DNA of 64,000 bases from Sedimentisphaera salicampi (lineage in GTDB: Bacteria; Planctomycetota; Phycisphaerae; Sedimentisphaerales; Sedimentisphaeraceae): contig NZ_CP021023.1 in assembly GCF_002117005.1 (NCBI RefSeq), forward strand, positions 682,001-746,000, written 5' to 3'. Made by a program: the position numbers and the translations under genes. Under the pieces are notes generated by a model that did not search any database, was not told where the DNA came from, and saw nothing but the letters and a program-made list of their open reading frames with translations. Below, piece by piece: positions 10,132 through 19,834 of this stretch. Numbering within the stretch: the stretch's first letter is position 1; each line of letters starts with the position of its first letter.

Positions 10132-11631
10132 TTATTTTGAAGAAATCTGGCCTTTTGGAACTTCGGCGCCAACTTCGGATCGCCATTTAGCTAACATATC
10201 GAGCAATTCTTTTACCTTTTCCGGATGTTTAGCGGCGAGGTTATTTTGCTCACCTTCGTCTGCTTCAAGGTCATAAAGTTCAACTTTTCCGGTAACGAAA
10301 AATTCTATCAGTTTCCACTTGCCCTTGCGAATAGCACCGGCGGAGACGCCGCCAAGGAAGTGGGGTTTATCAAGTGGGTAATGCCAGTACATCACATCAC
10401 GCCCGGGAACTGTAGGATCTTTAAGTACCGGCAAGAACGAGATGCCGTCAACTTTGTGCTTCGGATCTGGATTAATACTAACAGCATCTAAAATCGTCGG
10501 ATAAAAGTCCATAATGTTAACGAAACTGTCGCTTACAGTATCTGCTTTGACAAAACTCGGCCAGCGAACCACAAGCGGCACTCTAATTCCACCTTCGTAA
10601 AGGCTGCTTTTACCCTTTCGCAAATGTGCATTGGTGGTAATATTACTCTCACCGCCATTATCACTGGTGAAAATAACAATCGTATCCTTCGCCAACCTCA
10701 GTTCATCCAGCTTTTGCACAATCTTACCTACACCTTCATCAACATTTTCGATCATCGCAGCCAGGTGCGGATTATGATCGACTGCCCAGTGATTAAGAGG
10801 ATCGCCTTCTAATCCGGCATCCTGACAAATATAGCAGTTTTCGCGGCCGCTTTTTCCTGGCTTGTGCTTCTTGCGATACTTCTCAACAAGATCCTTTCTG
10901 CCGTTGACAATTGTATGCGGTGCAAAGTGGCTGAGGTACAAGAAGAACGGCTCGTCTTTGTGGCGTTCGATAAAGTTAACAGCCTCAAAATTCATCCTGT
11001 CCACTAGATATTCCTCGCCGGGAAGTTTCTTTTCGGTTACACTGGTCCATGAAATTTCCTGATCGCGAAAAACATAAGGGTAATAGTTGGCGCCATTACC
11101 AACACCTTTAATCTCTGTAACCAGTTCCTCATCAAAACCATGGTCAACTGCCCTGACCTCATCCTTGGCACCATGATAAGCATAACCCGTCAAGTGCCAT
11201 TTGCCGATCATGCCAGTTGCATAATCATTACGCTTAAGCATCTCAGCAACCGTAACATAATCCCTAGAAAGGCCTCCATCCTCAGGTCGCAGATAATCCA
11301 GTATCCCTACTCTTGCTGGATATTGCCCTGTAAGCAAAGCTGCCCGTGTTGGAGAGCAAACAGGCGCAGGAGCATAATTTTCAGTAAACTTCATACCTTC
11401 GCTGGCAAGTTTGTCAATGTTAGGGGTTTCGATAAAATCACTGCCGTAACAGCCGAGATCGCCCCAGCCAAGATCATCAGCCAGAACTATGATAACATTA
11501 GTTTGCCGTGATGTTTTTTTGCATAGCGAATTTCCGCCAACACATCCACCACCTGAGAAAACCGCAGAAACAAGCAGCCCCGTACCTTTCAAAAAACTAC
11601 GACGACTTAGCGAATCACAGTTTTTTTTCAT
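10132..11631 (-). CDS. S1 family sulfatase, Tat lipoprotein
   Basis: This is an arylsulfatase-family enzyme that would remove sulfate esters from a glycan outside the cytoplasm. The 499-aa protein starts with a Tat motif (SRRSFLK, 9-15) and a lipobox ending at Cys30 (SGGGC). Metal-binding Asp residues appear in ADDLGWGD (51-58). The formylglycine precursor Cys92 lies in VCSPTRAALLTG (C-x-P-x-R; Thr at the fourth position instead of the commoner Ser). Later motifs include TSDNGG. Tat export of an already folded and matured protein fits formylglycine formation in the cytoplasm. It is followed 20 nt later by the DUF5695 gene and preceded by a second sulfatase. The S1 subfamily and substrate cannot be assigned by eye. 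Confidence 0.93.
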   Translation of the reverse strand: MKKNCDSLSRRSFLKGTGLLVSAVFSGGGCVGGNSLCKKTSRQTNVIIVLADDLGWGDLGCYGSDFIETPNIDKLASEGMKFTENYAPAPVCSPTRAALLTGQYPARVGILDYLRPEDGGLSRDYVTVAEMLKRNDYATGMIGKWHLTGYAYHGAKDEVRAVDHGFDEELVTEIKGVGNGANYYPYVFRDQEISWTSVTEKKLPGEEYLVDRMNFEAVNFIERHKDEPFFLYLSHFAPHTIVNGRKDLVEKYRKKHKPGKSGRENCYICQDAGLEGDPLNHWAVDHNPHLAAMIENVDEGVGKIVQKLDELRLAKDTIVIFTSDNGGESNITTNAHLRKGKSSLYEGGIRVPLVVRWPSFVKADTVSDSFVNIMDFYPTILDAVSINPDPKHKVDGISFLPVLKDPTVPGRDVMYWHYPLDKPHFLGGVSAGAIRKGKWKLIEFFVTGKVELYDLEADEGEQNNLAAKHPEKVKELLDMLAKWRSEVGAEVPKGQISSK

Positions 11632-11683
11632 AATTAATTTTGCGTCCCTAAAAGTTTTAGATATATTTTATATGATCTGAAGG

Positions 11684-13249
11684 CTAATCCTTTATAATTT
11701 TTCCATCAAGGCCTAATTTTCGGTTATCCTCAAACATTTGCAATTCTCTCTCAAAATTTTTGAGGCGTTCTTCGCTTGGATTTTCTTTTTCAAGTTCTCT
11801 TGCGCGATAGCCTTCTACTTCTCTCTTGCGGGCATGTCGCATATCTTCTACATCTTCGGCATCTACATTTTTTAAGTACTGAAGGAGCCTGTTGTGCAGC
11901 TTTTTGGCCAGTTCCGGTTTTTGGGATTTTAGGTCGTTCTTTTCGCCGATATCTTCAGCAAGATCATACAAACGATATTCATCATTGTTAAGGCTCATCA
12001 CCAGCTTATAATCACCATCTCTTATCGCGGACATTGGAGGCATATTACCATACCAGGGATAGTGGAAGATCAACTCCTTCGTGCCGCGAGGGATTTTACC
12101 TTTGTTGCCCTTTTTAAACAGATCAAGCAAGCTGCCACCGTCATACTCTTCAGGCAAGGGACGGCCGCCAGTTATCTCATTGACAGTCGGATAAATATCC
12201 CATCCTGTAACAGGCACATTACAATAAGAACCCTTTAGGACATCTGGGCCACATACCACAGTCGGCACGCGAATCCCGCCTTCCCATATCGAACCTTTGC
12301 CACCTTTTAGAGGGGCATTACCTCCAAAGCCTCCTCCATTATCTGAAGTAAATATTATATATGTATTTTCCTTTATTCCAAGCGACTCAACCTTGTCGAG
12401 AACAGCCTGCAAACCGCTATCGAGATTCTCTATCATAGCGGCATATACAGCTGTTTTTTCGTTGTCAAATTTTTGGCCTTTTTCTTCGGCCAGTTTTCTG
12501 TATTTTTCCACAGTCTCTTCTAAAGCCATGTGATCAACGTGAACGGCATAATGTGCAAGTTCCAAAAAGAACGGCTTTTTCGCCTTAACCTGATCTTCCA
12601 TGAACTTCTCAGCCTTTTCGGTAATACTGAAAATCCGTTTCGGATCATCCGCAGGCAGCGGCGTTTTATTTTGTACTGACAGGTAATCACCTTCACCGTT
12701 ATTAGTATTTCCATCATGCTCATCATAGCCGCAATGTTCAGGCCCTCTTGGATGAAACCCCCATTTGCCAAAATAACCATTAACATAGTCAGGATCATTT
12801 TTTTTGATCATATGAGGAATTGAGACTTGGTCCTTCAGGTCGATACCTCTGTCGAAAGCGAGTCTGTCATGAACCACAGTTTGCTTTAGCCGAGCTGTAG
12901 TTTTTCCAAACTGAACACCCGCCCTGCTCGGCGTACATGTCGGCGCTGGTGAATATGCGTCAGAAAACACCATACCCTCTCGTGCCATTTGTTCAAGAGC
13001 TGGGGTCTGATAGAAATAACTCCTGCTATCCTTGCGATCCTTCATCATACGAACTGAGGTGTCTGTCCATCCCTGATCGTCGGTGAAGAACACAATTACA
13101 TTGGGCTTTTTGCGTGAAGGTTTAGCCGCAAGGGCAACGTCTGCCAAGGAAGGCAGCGACAATGCAGCAAAACCGACACCAACACATTTCAAAAAACTTC
13201 TTCTACTGTGAATACGCGCAGATTCAGCGCTATCATTAAATACAGCCAT
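11684..13249 (-). CDS. S1 family sulfatase, Tat-secreted
   Basis: This 521-aa sulfatase has a twin-arginine signal (HSRRSFLKC, Arg16-Arg17) without a lipobox, so it is probably soluble in the periplasm or released. FTDDQGWTD (55-63) supplies metal ligands. Cys105 in PTCTPSRAG is the formylglycine site. FTSDNGGGFGG lies further on. The C-terminal 60 residues are highly charged (KKLHNRLLQYLKNVDAEDV onwards) and may form a helical extension. The ATG at 13247-13249 has an AGGGAG ribosome-binding site close by. It lies 52 nt upstream of the other sulfatase of this unit. Two differing sulfatases side by side suggest two sulfate linkages on the same glycan. Confidence 0.92.
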   Translation of the reverse strand: MAVFNDSAESARIHSRRSFLKCVGVGFAALSLPSLADVALAAKPSRKKPNVIVFFTDDQGWTDTSVRMMKDRKDSRSYFYQTPALEQMAREGMVFSDAYSPAPTCTPSRAGVQFGKTTARLKQTVVHDRLAFDRGIDLKDQVSIPHMIKKNDPDYVNGYFGKWGFHPRGPEHCGYDEHDGNTNNGEGDYLSVQNKTPLPADDPKRIFSITEKAEKFMEDQVKAKKPFFLELAHYAVHVDHMALEETVEKYRKLAEEKGQKFDNEKTAVYAAMIENLDSGLQAVLDKVESLGIKENTYIIFTSDNGGGFGGNAPLKGGKGSIWEGGIRVPTVVCGPDVLKGSYCNVPVTGWDIYPTVNEITGGRPLPEEYDGGSLLDLFKKGNKGKIPRGTKELIFHYPWYGNMPPMSAIRDGDYKLVMSLNNDEYRLYDLAEDIGEKNDLKSQKPELAKKLHNRLLQYLKNVDAEDVEDMRHARKREVEGYRARELEKENPSEERLKNFERELQMFEDNRKLGLDGKIIKD

Positions 13250-13338
13250 AATACTCCCTATTCATATTATAGTTTTTTAAAAATTTCATGAAGACATTTT
13301 CAATTTGCTCTCTAGTCAGCTTAATTAAGACTAAACTT

Positions 13339-16300
13339 TTAATCACCCGACTCTGTAAGTTCAAGCGTGATGCTTACATCTGATGTATCAGTAAAAGTAT
13401 AGTCTATATGCCCCTTAGTTTGACCGTTCGCATAGCCTGGCTCACTTGTAGAGACAAGGTCTTTTTCTTCCAGCCATGGTGCTACGTGCAGAGTATGCAT
13501 ACTGTTGCCTTCAACGGTGATTGTTTTATCAACGCCCTGCGCATCTTCTGTCCGGCTTGTTCTGATTTTCGTCCAGCTCACATTGCCATCGCAATTGATT
13601 GGAACTATCGTCTCCATAAAATCCCATTCCATAGGCAGATGGTCAGTCACCGTAAAGCTGTCATCAAGAACCGAATACTTCAGGCCAAGGATACCTTCGA
13701 TATAAAGAAGGATCTTACCGGCGTTGAAGTTCGAATACTGATCACCCCACGGATCGCCGTTGATATCCAATGCTTCTGGCGCAACTGGAATGCCCCATTC
13801 GATGTTGTAATTTTTAAGATGCCCAAGCGTGCAGGTATTGGCATTTTTACATGCGTGGTGTTCATACATGCCGGTAATCGCAAACCAGTTAGTATCAGGC
13901 GTAAAGGCAAAAACATCGCTCTGCTGGTTCCAGTCCTTAAATGCCGTAGTTGAAAGACTACCAAAGCGGAAGAAGCCGTCCGCCTCATTTACAGCCCATC
14001 TATCGGACATCTGTTCCACCCATTCGGACGGAAATGAATCCATTGCCATATAAGCAAAGCCTGACCAATCAAGCCGGTCTGAACCCGCACGGAAAAATTT
14101 CTCAACACCATTTGTTTCCCAACCGTCATTAAGGAAGTTCTGAACATTGTCGAGCCTGCCAATATCATGCCAGTGCAGAACATCTTCGGGGTGGCCGAGT
14201 TCTATCGCCATTTTCTTTAGGCGATCAGCGGCATCGTATTCGTAGCCCCAGTGGCCCGGTATCGATTCCCACATAAGAGCCTTGAAATAATCGTATGCTT
14301 GGCGCAAAAAGTCAATATCGCCGCAATGCTTGTATATTTTCCAAGCCGCCAAAATGTGTGGAGTAGGACCACACCAAAGACCTGAATACCATGCGATACC
14401 CATGTTGTCAGCGGGAATCAGGCCTTCGGAAAAATCAGCAACATGAAGAAGTTCGCTCCATAGAAGTATGTTACCATACGAATAAGCTTCTTTGTCAGTA
14501 ATCCAAGCACCGACAGCCGTCTGGAAGTTAGCATCATAACAGTGCATTCCAAGGAAGTTATTCACTGCAGTCTGAGTATGAGCGTACTGTTCAAACCCCT
14601 CGCCAACATCAATATAATACATAAAGTAAAGCGACCAAAGGTAATAATAAACGTCAACCATCTGCTGATCCGAACACCTGAAGTATGGGATCTGATAGTT
14701 CAAAATATCGTTCATATATTTGGTCTTGGCAGCCATTGCTCCAGCAGGATCTTCAAGCACTTTGTCTTTCAATGTTACCGCATTAGAATAATCGTCGTCC
14801 ATCATCCAGACAACCGCAGTGCCCGAACTGTCACAAGAAACCTTGAATGAATAGCCTATTTGGCCCTCTATTGTGTCATTAAGCGGATACTGCTGGTAAT
14901 CCGTTAAGTCTCTTGATGCTGAGATAACCGTACTCATTCCGTCATACATCATAACACCAGGCTGAGGTTCATTATTCTGTGGATCGTCAGGCAAAACTTC
15001 AGCGACGCCGCCTTCTACAACATGAACCGAATTTGATGCCTCGTCGAATAGGCAGCTCGCCGTCGTACATACCGTGGCATCGTTGGCAAAACTCTGACCC
15101 GAAAATTCGAGAGTTACGGGCTCATCGGATGTAATGATCGTACAGGCGACATCGTTTTTGGCGATAAATTTTTCTTCACGGATATTTACTTCGCCAACTT
15201 CGTATTCACATATCATCTTATCAGGACGCCAGTACATACGGTCAGGAACCGGATTTTCATATTTTCTCTGGCCTACATAGACTGAGCCGTACGCGACCTT
15301 TGTGTGTTTGTAAAATTCCCATCCGGTAAAGTCATGGCCGTAGCCAGTGTTTGGATCCTGAACCATGCCATGGCCCCTGCTTCGAAGATCGTGATGGAAC
15401 GGATGCGTAAAGCCGATCGTCTCTTCCTCTGTAGGATTCCAGCAGGCGTGAAAACCGCCTATATAATAGTTAAGGTTGCCCGCAAGAAAACCGTGCTTCT
15501 TACCCTGTACCTCCTGGCTCAGCATGTCACAGTAATCCGTATAAGCGGGCTCATTCTCGTCAGGCCCGGAATTAGCCGAAAGCAAAGCAAAATCAAAAAT
15601 GTCAACCTCACTGCTCTTACTGATATCCGCCCTTCCACACCAGTCAGGAGCGACACAGCCATAATCAAGCCACCTACCAGTCAGCAAAAACAGATCTTCA
15701 GTATCCACCGCCCCGTCAAAATTGATATCGCCTTCAATCGTAGCAGCAGTAGTGAAACTCCACACAACACTTTGATTCACCCCGTGCGAATTTCTCTCAT
15801 CAATTCGCAGATAATACGTAGTCTCAGGCGCAAGCTGCCCCGGATCATAAAAAGAGACATCAAAACTGCCCCTGCCGGGCAAAACATCAGGGTCAGCCGC
15901 ATTTGCAACCGCCGCAAGATCAGTACCAAAATAAACCTCATGGCTGACCGAACCGTCTCCAGGCGTCCAGATAATATTTGCGTTGTTCTTAACACCTGTC
16001 TGCCCGTCAGCCGGCCTCAGCACCTGAGCTGCCCCCGGGACTTGACCAGTCTTAAAACTCCAGACATGGCCGGGATTGGTGCCAAGCGATGTAACCGTAT
16101 TGATTTTCCAGTAATACTTTGTACCATACATTAGCTCTCCGGGGTCATACACTTCATTGCCGAGGGGCTGATTTTTTACAAATGGAGGAGGGTTGATCGT
16201 GCCAAAATAAATATCATGTGAAATCGCCATATCCGACGGTTCCCAAGATACATCCGCATTAACAGAAACTCCTTCAGCCTTATCAGCTGGATCTATGACT

Positions 16301-17007
16301 CCAACCTCACTGCCGTAAACAGCGTAAACCGTTGTTATCATGCCGTCATAATCAGCCTTGATTTCACCATCTCCGCCAAATGCTGTAATCCACCTTACGC
16401 CCTGATCATCAGGGGCGGCATAATTATTGATCTTCGATCTATGATCGCCATTGATTTTCAAAACACCCTGGGTAATATCCATAGTTCCTATACCGCCGCC
16501 AAAAGCATCCGAATGATCGCCCATGTTAAAATAGCTGGCATTTACAACTCCACCATGCAGGTCAACGTGACCGATGATTTGGTTTGTTCCGGGATCGAGA
16601 TCGAACTGATTTGGAATATTGAAGTGCGTACAGGATATTTCCCCGCCTGTTATCTTGGCATATGCATTGGTGCCTGAATCTTTACCCCTGCCAACATCAA
16701 AAAAATCACACGTAAGCTCTCCCCCTGTCATCTCAAATTCGTTATCTCCGCCATAACATCCTACATAGAAACCTTTTGCCTCTGCCGCTTCTGAGCCGAG
16801 ATGAGTATTGTCAATAACACACTTGGTACCATCGACAGTCATATTTGCCCACTCGTTGCTTGTCATTGAAGGGACGTCGGACGACCAGTTTGAAGGCGTA
16901 TTCCAATGATCATCTGCGCCGGTACCGGTGAAAGTATTAGCGAAAACTGACCAGCAAAATGCAGCCAAAAAAAACAAAGCAATTCTTTTAAGCACAAAAG
17001 AGTTCAT
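13339..17007 (-). CDS. Secreted multidomain glycosidase-like protein with internal dockerin-like module
   Basis: I set the start at the ATG at 17005-17007 (RBS GGGA), giving about 1222 aa; a TTG two codons upstream is less likely. The order is: Sec signal (about 1-23); beta-solenoid-like region with short Gly-rich repeats (about 25-215); two fibronectin-III-like modules (about 232-420, each with a HDIYFGT or HEVYFGT stretch); a dockerin-like segment (GDINFDGAVDTEDLFLL, about 428-490); and a C-terminal catalytic-type domain (about 490-1222). That last domain is paralogous to the lipoprotein at 4111-7122, sharing blocks such as HGFLAG and QTAVNNF. The WDS of the paralogue is YDA here, so the Asp is kept. 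The solenoid resembles the start of the neighbouring protein at 17145-18782. The hydrolase role is inferred. Confidence 0.72.
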   Translation of the reverse strand: MNSFVLKRIALFFLAAFCWSVFANTFTGTGADDHWNTPSNWSSDVPSMTSNEWANMTVDGTKCVIDNTHLGSEAAEAKGFYVGCYGGDNEFEMTGGELTCDFFDVGRGKDSGTNAYAKITGGEISCTHFNIPNQFDLDPGTNQIIGHVDLHGGVVNASYFNMGDHSDAFGGGIGTMDITQGVLKINGDHRSKINNYAAPDDQGVRWITAFGGDGEIKADYDGMITTVYAVYGSEVGVIDPADKAEGVSVNADVSWEPSDMAISHDIYFGTINPPPFVKNQPLGNEVYDPGELMYGTKYYWKINTVTSLGTNPGHVWSFKTGQVPGAAQVLRPADGQTGVKNNANIIWTPGDGSVSHEVYFGTDLAAVANAADPDVLPGRGSFDVSFYDPGQLAPETTYYLRIDERNSHGVNQSVVWSFTTAATIEGDINFDGAVDTEDLFLLTGRWLDYGCVAPDWCGRADISKSSEVDIFDFALLSANSGPDENEPAYTDYCDMLSQEVQGKKHGFLAGNLNYYIGGFHACWNPTEEETIGFTHPFHHDLRSRGHGMVQDPNTGYGHDFTGWEFYKHTKVAYGSVYVGQRKYENPVPDRMYWRPDKMICEYEVGEVNIREEKFIAKNDVACTIITSDEPVTLEFSGQSFANDATVCTTASCLFDEASNSVHVVEGGVAEVLPDDPQNNEPQPGVMMYDGMSTVISASRDLTDYQQYPLNDTIEGQIGYSFKVSCDSSGTAVVWMMDDDYSNAVTLKDKVLEDPAGAMAAKTKYMNDILNYQIPYFRCSDQQMVDVYYYLWSLYFMYYIDVGEGFEQYAHTQTAVNNFLGMHCYDANFQTAVGAWITDKEAYSYGNILLWSELLHVADFSEGLIPADNMGIAWYSGLWCGPTPHILAAWKIYKHCGDIDFLRQAYDYFKALMWESIPGHWGYEYDAADRLKKMAIELGHPEDVLHWHDIGRLDNVQNFLNDGWETNGVEKFFRAGSDRLDWSGFAYMAMDSFPSEWVEQMSDRWAVNEADGFFRFGSLSTTAFKDWNQQSDVFAFTPDTNWFAITGMYEHHACKNANTCTLGHLKNYNIEWGIPVAPEALDINGDPWGDQYSNFNAGKILLYIEGILGLKYSVLDDSFTVTDHLPMEWDFMETIVPINCDGNVSWTKIRTSRTEDAQGVDKTITVEGNSMHTLHVAPWLEEKDLVSTSEPGYANGQTKGHIDYTFTDTSDVSITLELTESGD

Positions 17008-17080
17008 AATCAATTCCCAAATTTATTAGTACTAAAATATTTAAAAACGCTTATTCTCTACGTGTTAGTACAAAACACGA

Positions 17081-17106
17081 CCTTTGCCAGGAGTTCCCGG
17101 CAAAGG
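17081..17106. terminator. Intergenic hairpin downstream of the 545-aa dockerin protein gene
   Basis: CCTTTGCC at 17081-17088 is complementary to GGCAAAGG at 17099-17106, giving a GC-rich 8-bp stem with a 10-nt loop. It sits between the stop of the dockerin protein gene (17145) and the start of the large glycosidase gene (17007). No T-run follows in the direction of transcription, so it may be an mRNA-processing or stabilising hairpin or a partial attenuator rather than a full terminator. Confidence 0.45.
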
Positions 17107-17144
17107 CCGTAACAGTAACTTGCTTCAAAAATTATTTTAACTTT

Positions 17145-18782
17145 CTAGTTAAGGAAGAAAGCATCAACGCTGCCGAGCCAATCAGCAGCTACAGCTGCAA
17201 AGTCTTCCATATCAACATAGCAGTCCTCATTAGCATCACCCATCATAGGTTCATAGTCAGGATGAATCTTTGAAACTTCGCAAGAATCATCGCGGACATA
17301 AACCGTCATTGTATCTGGGTAAGCAGAAAGAGGTTCAGAATCAGCTGCGTCTAGCTGAAGCTCATAGTAACCAGATACGCTTACATTTAACTGAGCATTG
17401 AGGCCTGTACCGTCAGTTGGTGTAAACGAGTAAGTAGAAGGATCAATATCCGGTGCCTCACCCCCACCTTCAGGAACCAGTCCCACAGCTTCGATAACTG
17501 ACCAAGTAGCAACGGCAGGCTCAGGAACTTCGTCGTCTTCAACCATAACACCCTGGAGTGTTACAGAAGCAGTGCCGCCATCTAACCATGTATAAATGTC
17601 ATCACCAGCTTCAACTACAGGTGCCTGATTTGCAACAGCGTCAAATTTAAATGTATAAGTTGCAGCCAATTCTTTTGGACCGCCAACAACACCATCAACA
17701 GTATCATCATAAACTTTTACCTGCCAGTGATATTCTTTTGCTTCAGTAGCAGCAACGTCAACTGAGCCGTCGATAACATCTGCCTCTATCAGAGGGAGAT
17801 TGTTAGGTTCCGGAATCCAATCGCCGTCAACACCTCCAGCTGCAAGATAAGCATCTTCGGCGCCAGTATTGTTCAGGCTTTGCCAAACAGCGTCGCCGAA
17901 ATAAACATCACATGAAACAGAACCGCCAGCTACCAGAGGATCCGGCATAGTAAAATCAAGTGATGATATCTCAGCGTAAGGGATCTCAGCTTGATTGGCT
18001 GGCTGAGGTGCAAGGTCAGAAACGGCTTTTAGAGTAGTTCTTCCTTGGTTGGTTACATCATAGTCAAGTTCGACCGAATAACCCGGCAAAGGCACAATTC
18101 TTGGATCTTCTGTACCGCCAAAGCCATCAATATAATCGCCGAGAAGGTCTGTTACGTCCCCATCTATAACAATTGAACCACCGCCTACTTCAATCAAACC
18201 GCTTGGTGTGTCTATCTCAAGGAAGCCAGTCAAATTGATTACACCGCCGTAGAGTTTCACTTCACCAACTGCATCAACACCAGGACTAACATTCATCCAA
18301 CCGCTATCAATGACACCATCCTGCATAATAAGGGTACCCTTCTGGGGGTCATCCATATTAGGTATATTGATGTAGGGAGTAGTAATCTTTCCGCCAGTCA
18401 TAAAGAGTTTTGAATGGTGGCTATTTCTTGAAATATTAAGGCCCCAGTTACCTATAGTCAAGTCACCACCTTCAACAGACTGGACAACGACTTCTAAAGA
18501 ACCGTTAAACGCCCCAATGCTCAAGCCGTAGCATTCATGTACGTCATTAATAACGCAAATTGCACCGTTGTCCCACATAGTAGCGTCAGTGTAAAAAGCC
18601 GGGTCAAGGTCGCCAGGATTCGTAGTTGAGTCGTCCGGAACTTTGCCCTGTGCCCAGTTGTCAGGATTGCTGAACAGATGGTCATCACCAAGGTCATGGA
18701 AACTCTGACCGGCAAAAGAACCGCCAGCCACAGCAACAGCCATCACCAAACACAACATCTTGTTACATAAAAACATCTTCAT
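17145..18782 (-). CDS. Secreted beta-solenoid protein with C-terminal dockerin-like module
   Basis: This is a 545-aa extracellular protein with no catalytic domain that I can recognise. A Sec signal (about 1-24, ending GGSFAG) is followed by a solenoid-like region (about 25-215) resembling the N-terminus of the protein at 13339-17007. Then come Ig/fibronectin-like stretches (about 235-510, with GGSVSCDVYFGDAVW) and a C-terminal EF-hand-like dockerin segment (GDANEDCYVDMEDFAAVAAD). A strong AGGAG ribosome-binding site precedes the ATG at 18780-18782. The pseudopilin gene lies immediately upstream on the same strand. A scaffolding or glycan-binding surface role is inferred; no cohesin partner is visible in the window. 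Confidence 0.7.
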   Translation of the reverse strand: MKMFLCNKMLCLVMAVAVAGGSFAGQSFHDLGDDHLFSNPDNWAQGKVPDDSTTNPGDLDPAFYTDATMWDNGAICVINDVHECYGLSIGAFNGSLEVVVQSVEGGDLTIGNWGLNISRNSHHSKLFMTGGKITTPYINIPNMDDPQKGTLIMQDGVIDSGWMNVSPGVDAVGEVKLYGGVINLTGFLEIDTPSGLIEVGGGSIVIDGDVTDLLGDYIDGFGGTEDPRIVPLPGYSVELDYDVTNQGRTTLKAVSDLAPQPANQAEIPYAEISSLDFTMPDPLVAGGSVSCDVYFGDAVWQSLNNTGAEDAYLAAGGVDGDWIPEPNNLPLIEADVIDGSVDVAATEAKEYHWQVKVYDDTVDGVVGGPKELAATYTFKFDAVANQAPVVEAGDDIYTWLDGGTASVTLQGVMVEDDEVPEPAVATWSVIEAVGLVPEGGGEAPDIDPSTYSFTPTDGTGLNAQLNVSVSGYYELQLDAADSEPLSAYPDTMTVYVRDDSCEVSKIHPDYEPMMGDANEDCYVDMEDFAAVAADWLGSVDAFFLN

Positions 18783-18860
18783 AATAAATGTCTCCTAAAA
18801 AAACAGCCGATATTTTGCAAATCAGATAACACACCTGAAACAAAAACCGGCAAATAAATT

Positions 18861-19733
18861 TTATTTACCTTTCTTTGCAACATGCTCTAGCATGTATTCC
18901 ATATCATAGCTGCCAGGATGATCAACTCTTTTCTCGCCACCATTTTCGAGCCAAGTGACAGTCCTTTCATCCTTCCATTTGAACCTTTCGGCATGACCGT
19001 CAGCAAAACCCAGATTACCGCCATTTGAGTGCCATTTTGCTACAGGATCAAACCATCGCTGGTTTTCGATGTCTATAACCCATGACCCCATGTTCCACCA
19101 TGGATTGTTATTATCTTCATCAGGGTGTCGTTCGTCTTCTTCCACGGTAATATAAGAAGTACTGGGGGAGCTAATCTCATTAAATCTAGTAACAGATTTG
19201 TCTCTTGGAAAGTGCCCCACAAATTCCGAGTCAAGACCTACAACCATAGAGTAGCTTCTCCAGCCTATATCAGCCCTTTGGGCTCGATTATCACTTGGGC
19301 AATTATAAGCCTCCATTTCTCCAATGTAATCCCAAAGAACGCCAGCCCTGATACCATTTCTCTCATACTCAACATTGGCGAATTCTCCTCTGCGCGCATT
19401 GCCGTTTTCGTCCAAAGGACAGGCAACCCACGAGTAAGATCTTTTGCCAACACCAAAATTACTTGGTTGAAACCATGCATCGCCTCCAGCGATCTTTCCA
19501 TCATTGTCCTCCTGATACATGTAGAAGGCCAATGATATGGTCCGCATATTTGACATACAGGGTATGGCATAAGCCTGTTCTCTAGCTTTGTTCAACGCTG
19601 GCATAAGTATTGCCATAAGCAATGCAATAATTGATATTACTACAAGAAGTTCAATTAAAGTAAAACCCATTCTTTGGCTCGACCGTCTTCTTATTGACCC
19701 CAAGCCGTCAGTATTTCGTTTCGTAAACATCAT
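18861..19733 (-). CDS. Pseudopilin-like protein, prepilin N-terminus with H-X9-DG motif
   Basis: This is a type II-secretion/type IV-pilin-like protein. The prepilin signal RMGFTLIELLVVISIIALL has its cleavage point between Gly23 and Phe24 and the conserved Glu28 at +5, followed by a hydrophobic helix. The C-terminal part has the exact spacing His-nine residues-Asp-Gly (WHSNGG...FADG) of the planctomycete H-X9-DG group. I choose the ATG at 19731-19733 because AAAGGA lies 7 nt before it; the frame is open for 11 more codons upstream. These proteins are numerous in planctomycetes and their function is unproven. Here the gene leads a unit into the dockerin protein and large glycosidase, and one copy of the repeated operator-like motif lies about 100 nt upstream. 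Confidence 0.85.
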   Translation of the reverse strand: MMFTKRNTDGLGSIRRRSSQRMGFTLIELLVVISIIALLMAILMPALNKAREQAYAIPCMSNMRTISLAFYMYQEDNDGKIAGGDAWFQPSNFGVGKRSYSWVACPLDENGNARRGEFANVEYERNGIRAGVLWDYIGEMEAYNCPSDNRAQRADIGWRSYSMVVGLDSEFVGHFPRDKSVTRFNEISSPSTSYITVEEDERHPDEDNNNPWWNMGSWVIDIENQRWFDPVAKWHSNGGNLGFADGHAERFKWKDERTVTWLENGGEKRVDHPGSYDMEYMLEHVAKKGK

Positions 19734-19834
19734 AACATAATCCTTTGATTTAGATAAACTATACACTGTTAAAATAACTTTAAGTTTTCAGTACATTGTT
19801 CACTTTAGATTAATTTTTAACAAAGTAAATAGTT

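Noticed and set aside
15304-16134. A 276-codon plus-strand open frame
   Set aside because: It is fully inside the large minus-strand glycosidase gene and shows no domain; it is a shadow of that gene.
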